Source: Gaiellasilicea sp039914895 (lineage in GTDB: Bacteria > Actinomycetota > Thermoleophilia > Gaiellales > Gaiellaceae). Taken from it: 8,140 nt of DNA. Of the stretch, positions 5,602 through 8,140 are shown piece after piece. How positions within the stretch are numbered: position 1 is the first letter of the stretch; each line of letters begins with the position of its first letter. The notes beneath the pieces are model-generated. The model was given only the letters and a program-made list of their open reading frames with translations. It was not told where the DNA came from and searched no databases. A program made the position numbers and the translations under genes. Location: NCBI GenBank assembly GCA_039914895.1, contig JBDSOJ010000251.1:1-8140 (forward strand), in the 5' to 3' direction.

Positions 5602-5906
5602 GCTCGCTCCTTTCCCGCCTCGGCGGCGAAGCGATCGGGCGCCTCGTCCCAGAAGCTGTCGAAATACGCGCGGATCCCGGCCAGCCCCTCGGGCGCGACG
5701 CTGTAGATGCGCCGCGCGCCGTCCTTGCGGTCGACGACGAGCCCGGCGTCCTTCAGCACCCGCAGGTGCTGCGAAACGGCCGGCCGGCTCACAGGCAGAT
5801 CGCCGGCCAGGTCGCCGACTGAACGCGGCCCGCGGCGGAGCGCCTCGAAGATCTGTCGCCGCGTCCAGTCGCCGAGAGCGTCGAGGAGGAGGCCGTTCGT
5901 GCTCAC
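5598..5906 (-). CDS. ArsR-family winged-helix transcriptional repressor
   Basis: A 102-residue DNA-binding protein. LLLDALGDWTRRQIFEALRRG (7-27) is the first helix region; tryptophan W15 stands where most relatives have proline (GDPTRR). SVGDLAGDLPVSRPAVSQHLRVLKDAGLV (29-57) is the helix-turn-helix with recognition helix SRPAVSQHLRVLKDAG, and VVDRKDGARRIYSVAPEGL (57-75) is the wing. The tail AYFDSFWDEAPDRF is typical of the ArsR branch paired with SRPBCC/AHSA1 genes. It contains no cysteine, so the ELCVCDL metal site is absent and it is not an arsenic or metal sensor of the classical kind. The GTG at 5906 is chosen because the frame has no better start; it has no Shine-Dalgarno sequence, and its promoter predicts a leader of about two bases. 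An ACTTAC/GTAAGT operator lies directly upstream, so self-repression is likely. Confidence 0.9.
   Translation of the reverse strand: MSTNGLLLDALGDWTRRQIFEALRRGPRSVGDLAGDLPVSRPAVSQHLRVLKDAGLVVDRKDGARRIYSVAPEGLAGIRAYFDSFWDEAPDRFAAEAGKERA
5607..5613 (-). promoter_or_regulatory. Ribosome binding site AAAGGAG of the SRPBCC remnant
   Basis: Minus-strand AAAGGAG lies five bases before the ATG at 5601, within the last codons of the ArsR gene. It is one of the clearest ribosome sites in the window and shows that a coupled downstream gene was translated before the coding sequence decayed. Confidence 0.7.
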
Positions 5907-5927
5907 TTACCGTAAGTATTGACTTAC
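5905..5927. promoter_or_regulatory. Putative ArsR operator: three alternating 6-base half-sites
   Basis: On the plus strand, ACTTAC (5905-5910), GTAAGT (5912-5917) and ACTTAC (5922-5927) follow one another. The first pair forms a perfect palindrome with a one-base centre, the second pair another with a four-base centre (ATTG). The array covers the -10 box and reaches the GTG start codon, a position where bound repressor would block transcription. It is markedly AT-richer than the surroundings. Binding by the adjacent ArsR protein is inferred from position and symmetry. Confidence 0.7.
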
Positions 5928-5943
5928 TAGAGCCGATCGTCAA
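5915..5943 (-). promoter_or_regulatory. ArsR promoter, TTGACG-17-AATACT
   Basis: The minus-strand -35 box TTGACG (5943-5938) has five of six bases as in TTGACA and overlaps the stop codon of nadE. The spacer is exactly 17 bases, then comes -10 box AATACT (5920-5915), four of six bases as in TATAAT. Predicted +1 is near 5908, giving a leader of about two bases. The operator half-sites cover the -10 box. Confidence 0.72.
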
Positions 5944-7643
5944 CCCCTCCAGCGGTTCGTGATCGGTGTGCGCCGGTCGCGTCCGAACGCCTTCGGGCGC
6001 AGCTTCACCCCCGGCGGCGCCTGTCGCCGCTTGTACTCGGCGCGGTCGATCAGGGCGAGCGCCTGGTCGACGACGCTGGCGTCGAACCCCTCGGCGAGCA
6101 GCTCCTCGCGCGACCGGTCGAGCTCGACGTACGCCTCGAGCACCGGGTCGAGCTCGTCGTAGGGCGGTAGCGAGTCCTCGTCGCGCTGATCGGCGCGCAG
6201 CTCGGCCGACGGCGGCCGCTCGATGATCGAGGCGGGGATCAGCTCCCGGCCGGCGCGCTCGTTCAGGTAGCGCGCGAGGCGGAAAACGTCGGTCTTGTAG
6301 ACGTCCTTGATCAGCGCGAAACCCCCGGCGAGGTCGCCGTAGAGCGTCGAGTAGCCGACCGAGAGCTCCGACTTGTTTCCGGTCGCGAGCACGAGCCAGC
6401 CGTGCTCGTTCGAGAGCGACATCAGCGTCATCCCGCGGACGCGCGCCTGCAAGTTCTCGGCCGCGAGCCCATCCGTGCCGAGGCCGGCCTCGTGGAACGC
6501 GGTGACCATCGCCTCGATCGGGAGCTCGCGGAAGTCGCAGCCGAGACTCTCGGCGAGACGCTGCGCGTCGGTCTGCGTCTCCGCGGAGGAGTAGCGCGAC
6601 GGCATCGAGACGCAGTGGACGCGCTCCGGCCCGAGCGCGTCGACGCCCAGCGTCGCGACGAGCGCCGAATCGATCCCACCGGAGAGCCCGAGCACGACGT
6701 CGCCGAAACCGTTCTTGCCGACGTAGTCGCGCAGCGCCAGCACGAGCGCCCGCCGCATCTGCTCGAGCTCGGGCTCGAACGGGACGATCGAGGCCGCGAG
6801 CGGACTTTGTGTCTCAGAAACACAAGCTCCGAGCTCGAGCACGACCGGCTCCTGCTCGTCCTCCCGCTCGCGAGCCAGCGCCCGGCGCCGCACGTCGCGC
6901 AGCCGGCGGCCGATCGCCTCGCTCGGGTCGAGGTCGACCACGAGCAGCGCCTCCTCGAAGCCGGGTGCGCGCGCCAGTACCTCGCCCTCGTCGTCGAGCA
7001 CGACGGAGTGGCCGTCGAAGACCAGTTCGTCCTGGCCGCCGACGAGGTTGCAGAAGGCGAGGTAGGCGGAGTTGTCGCGCGCCCGGGTCACGAGCATCTC
7101 CTCGCGATCCTCGGCCTTGCCGACGTGGTAGGGCGAGGCGGAAAGATTGACGAGCAGCTCGGCGCCCGCGAGAGCGAGATCCGTCGCCGGCGGCCCGGGC
7201 TGCCAGATGTCCTCGCAGATCGTCGGGCCGACCAGGATCTCGCCGTGCCTGAGCAGGATCAGCTCGCGCCCGGAAGCGAAGTAGCGTTCCTCGTCGAAGA
7301 CGCCGTAGTTGGGCAGGAAGCGCTTGCGGTAGACGGTCTTGACCTCGCCGCCCGAGCAGACCGCGCAGGCGTTGAAGAGGTCGCGATCGAACCATGGCGT
7401 TCCGACGAGCGCCGTCAGGCCGCTCGTCTCGCGCGCGATCGTTCGCAGCGACTCCTCTGCCGCGCGGACGAAGCCGGGTCGCAGCAGCAGATCCTCGGGC
7501 GGGTAGCCGGTGACCGCCAGCTCCGGGAAGAGGACGATCTCGGCGCTGCGGGCGCGTGCGTCCGCCAGAGCAGCGAGAATGCGCTCGCGGTTGCCGTCCA
7601 GGTCGCCAACGACAGCGTTGATCTGGGCCAGGGCGAGCCGCAT
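5940..7643 (-). CDS. nadE: Glutamine-dependent NAD+ synthase
   Basis: A 567-residue two-domain enzyme that makes NAD+ from deamido-NAD+, ATP and glutamine in the cytosol, the last step of NAD biosynthesis. The N-terminal nitrilase-type glutaminase domain (about 1-270) shows the catalytic triad E41 (LFPEL), K107 (YRKRFLPNYGVFDE) and C143 (TICEDIW). The C-terminal synthetase domain (about 285-567) carries the ATP pyrophosphatase loop SGGIDS (321-326), SLSNEHGWLVLATGNKSE (409-426), GYSTLYGDLAGGFALIKDVYKTDV and the late motif YKRRQAPPGVKL. Length is that of the shorter bacterial NadE form. The ATG at 7643 is chosen: the protein starts MRLALAQINAVVGDL, as nitrilase domains do, although the frame is open to 7685. 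A TAGGAT box lies eight bases upstream. It stands alone, divergent from the next gene and followed by ArsR on the same strand. Confidence 0.96.
   Translation of the reverse strand: MRLALAQINAVVGDLDGNRERILAALADARARSAEIVLFPELAVTGYPPEDLLLRPGFVRAAEESLRTIARETSGLTALVGTPWFDRDLFNACAVCSGGEVKTVYRKRFLPNYGVFDEERYFASGRELILLRHGEILVGPTICEDIWQPGPPATDLALAGAELLVNLSASPYHVGKAEDREEMLVTRARDNSAYLAFCNLVGGQDELVFDGHSVVLDDEGEVLARAPGFEEALLVVDLDPSEAIGRRLRDVRRRALAREREDEQEPVVLELGACVSETQSPLAASIVPFEPELEQMRRALVLALRDYVGKNGFGDVVLGLSGGIDSALVATLGVDALGPERVHCVSMPSRYSSAETQTDAQRLAESLGCDFRELPIEAMVTAFHEAGLGTDGLAAENLQARVRGMTLMSLSNEHGWLVLATGNKSELSVGYSTLYGDLAGGFALIKDVYKTDVFRLARYLNERAGRELIPASIIERPPSAELRADQRDEDSLPPYDELDPVLEAYVELDRSREELLAEGFDASVVDQALALIDRAEYKRRQAPPGVKLRPKAFGRDRRTPITNRWRG
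6804..6830 (-). other. Cluster of A/T-ending codons with a hairpin in the nadE interdomain linker
   Basis: Nine codons for GACVSETQS (residues 272-280) read GGA GCT TGT GTT TCT GAG then ACA CAA AGT; eight of nine end in A or T, whereas the gene otherwise almost always ends codons in G or C. The same stretch contains the inverted repeat TTGTGT (6807-6812) and ACACAA (6820-6825) with a seven-base loop. It falls in the linker between the glutaminase and synthetase domains. Confidence 0.55.
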
Positions 7644-7651
7644 CGATCTCG

Positions 7652-7657
7652 ATCCTA
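7652..7657 (-). promoter_or_regulatory. Probable -10 box TAGGAT of nadE
   Basis: Minus-strand TAGGAT at 7657-7652 stands eight bases before the ATG at 7643, so transcription would start zero to two bases before the start codon. A weak -35-like TTCGCC (7680-7675) lies 17 bases upstream of it. AGGA within the box could instead act as a distant Shine-Dalgarno sequence. Confidence 0.45.
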
Positions 7658-7662
7658 CTGGT

Positions 7663-8140
7663 TTGCGACTCTCAGGCGAAAACACCCTTACGATCGAGCG
7701 GCGCTACCGTGGCCCGCTCGACTCGGGCAACGGCGGCTACACAGCCGGACTGCTCGCGGCAGCTGTCGGCGGCCCCGCGGAGGTGACGCTGCGACTGCCA
7801 CCCCCGCTCGACCGTCCTCTGACAGTGGCCGAGGAGGGCGGACGGATACGGCTCCTCGACGGAGCTGTGCTCGTCGCCGAAGCGCAGCCGGCGGCTCCTG
7901 AGGTCGACCCGCCCGAGCCGGTGACGCTTGCCGAGGCCGAGGATGCGGCGTCGCGCCACGTCCGCTTCGGCGGCGAGAAGTTCTCCGAGTGCTTCTCGTG
8001 CGGGGCGCGGCCGGATGACGGCCTCTGCATCCACGTCGGGCCGGTCGCGGGCCGCGACCTGCACGCGGCGCCGTGGAGGGCACGGGAGGTCTCGCCGGAA
8101 GTGGTCTGGGCGGCGATCGACTGCGCCGGCGCCTACGCCG
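7663..8140 (+). CDS. Thioesterase-like (hotdog) protein, partial, C-terminus beyond window
   Basis: 159 codons are visible and the frame is open at the window end. From the TTG at 7663 the protein begins RLSGENTLTIERRYRGPLDSG and continues NGGYTAGLLAAAVGGPAEVTLRL, which looks like the first strands of an acyl-thioesterase-like domain: an NGGY/AG helix start, then a strand with RPPPL-type ending (RLPPPLDRPL, 44-53). Around residues 108-124 a FSECFSCGARPDDGLCIHVGP segment gives a CxxC plus a third cysteine (C110, C113, C122), and VVWAAIDCAGAYA (148-159) suggests the second hotdog repeat beginning. I recall uncharacterised actinobacterial proteins with this layout; the substrate is unknown. TTG is the only usual start codon near the beginning; no Shine-Dalgarno or well-spaced TAnnnT box supports it, so the start is uncertain. 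It diverges from nadE with a gap of 19 bases. Confidence 0.65.
   Translation, partial: MRLSGENTLTIERRYRGPLDSGNGGYTAGLLAAAVGGPAEVTLRLPPPLDRPLTVAEEGGRIRLLDGAVLVAEAQPAAPEVDPPEPVTLAEAEDAASRHVRFGGEKFSECFSCGARPDDGLCIHVGPVAGRDLHAAPWRAREVSPEVVWAAIDCAGAYA

Noticed and set aside
4885..5943. 352-codon minus-strand open frame spanning mug and the ArsR region
   Set aside because: It only briefly coincides with the start of the SRPBCC remnant (5601-5536); the rest is antisense of mug or out of frame with ArsR.
7644..7685. N-terminal extension of NadE by 14 residues
   Set aside because: It overlaps the divergent gene and puts extra residues before the usual MRLALAQ start of the nitrilase domain.
7689..7694. 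TACGAT as a leaderless -10 box for the thioesterase-like gene
   Set aside because: No in-frame start codon lies at the required distance downstream; conserved-looking residues would be lost.
6402..7901. 499-codon plus-strand open frame opposite nadE
   Set aside because: Antisense shadow of a clearly identified two-domain enzyme; no motif of its own.
1..8140. Defence system, mobile element, CRISPR array, tRNA or rRNA
   Set aside because: I looked for transposase, integrase, nuclease and toxin motifs, direct-repeat arrays, and tRNA-like or rRNA-like sequence on both strands and found none. All recognisable genes are housekeeping or metabolic families.

Overview
This is a GC-rich bacterial chromosomal window in which codon third positions are mostly G or C. 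Genes are packed with gaps of a few tens of bases or with 4-base overlaps. The gene families (OsmC, a SufS-like cysteine desulfurase relative, M20 peptidase, saccharopine-dehydrogenase-like reductase, Mug glycosylase, ArsR plus SRPBCC, glutamine-dependent NAD synthase) and TAnnnT boxes six bases before start codons suggest a deep-branching actinobacterium, perhaps Thermoleophilia. That placement is inference from style; no marker gene here proves it. I see no rRNA, tRNA, CRISPR array, insertion sequence or phage gene. No stretch over 300 bases lacks a gene.

Layout. Bases 1-3729 (minus strand) hold a four-gene operon, read from right to left: OsmC-family hydroperoxide reductase, cysteine-desulfurase-like PLP enzyme, M20 metallopeptidase, and an NAD-dependent epimerase/reductase cut by the window edge. 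Every junction is a 4-base start/stop overlap (ATGA, TTGA, GTGA), so the four are probably co-transcribed and translationally coupled. Only 22 bases away, bases 3752-5526 (plus strand) hold a saccharopine-dehydrogenase-like oxidoreductase, a 62-residue unknown protein with its own apparent leaderless promoter, and a Mug-type mismatch DNA glycosylase whose start codon is doubtful.

Bases 5463-5906 (minus) hold an ArsR-type repressor and, overlapping its stop codon, the remains of an SRPBCC/AHSA1 gene: about 22 N-terminal and 23 C-terminal codons, joined out of frame. The repressor has a good promoter (TTGACG, 17 bases, AATACT) overlaid by alternating ACTTAC/GTAAGT half-sites, so it probably controls itself. 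Bases 5940-7643 (minus) encode the two-domain NAD synthase NadE. Diverging from it at 7663 is a partial gene resembling thioesterase-like hotdog proteins.

I see no clear new multi-gene system. The points most worth a second look are the very compact divergent promoter at 3736-3745, in which both -10 boxes share one central TA; the collapsed SRPBCC partner of the ArsR gene; the Mug reading frame whose conserved N-terminus lies upstream of any ordinary start codon; and the self-regulating ArsR operator.
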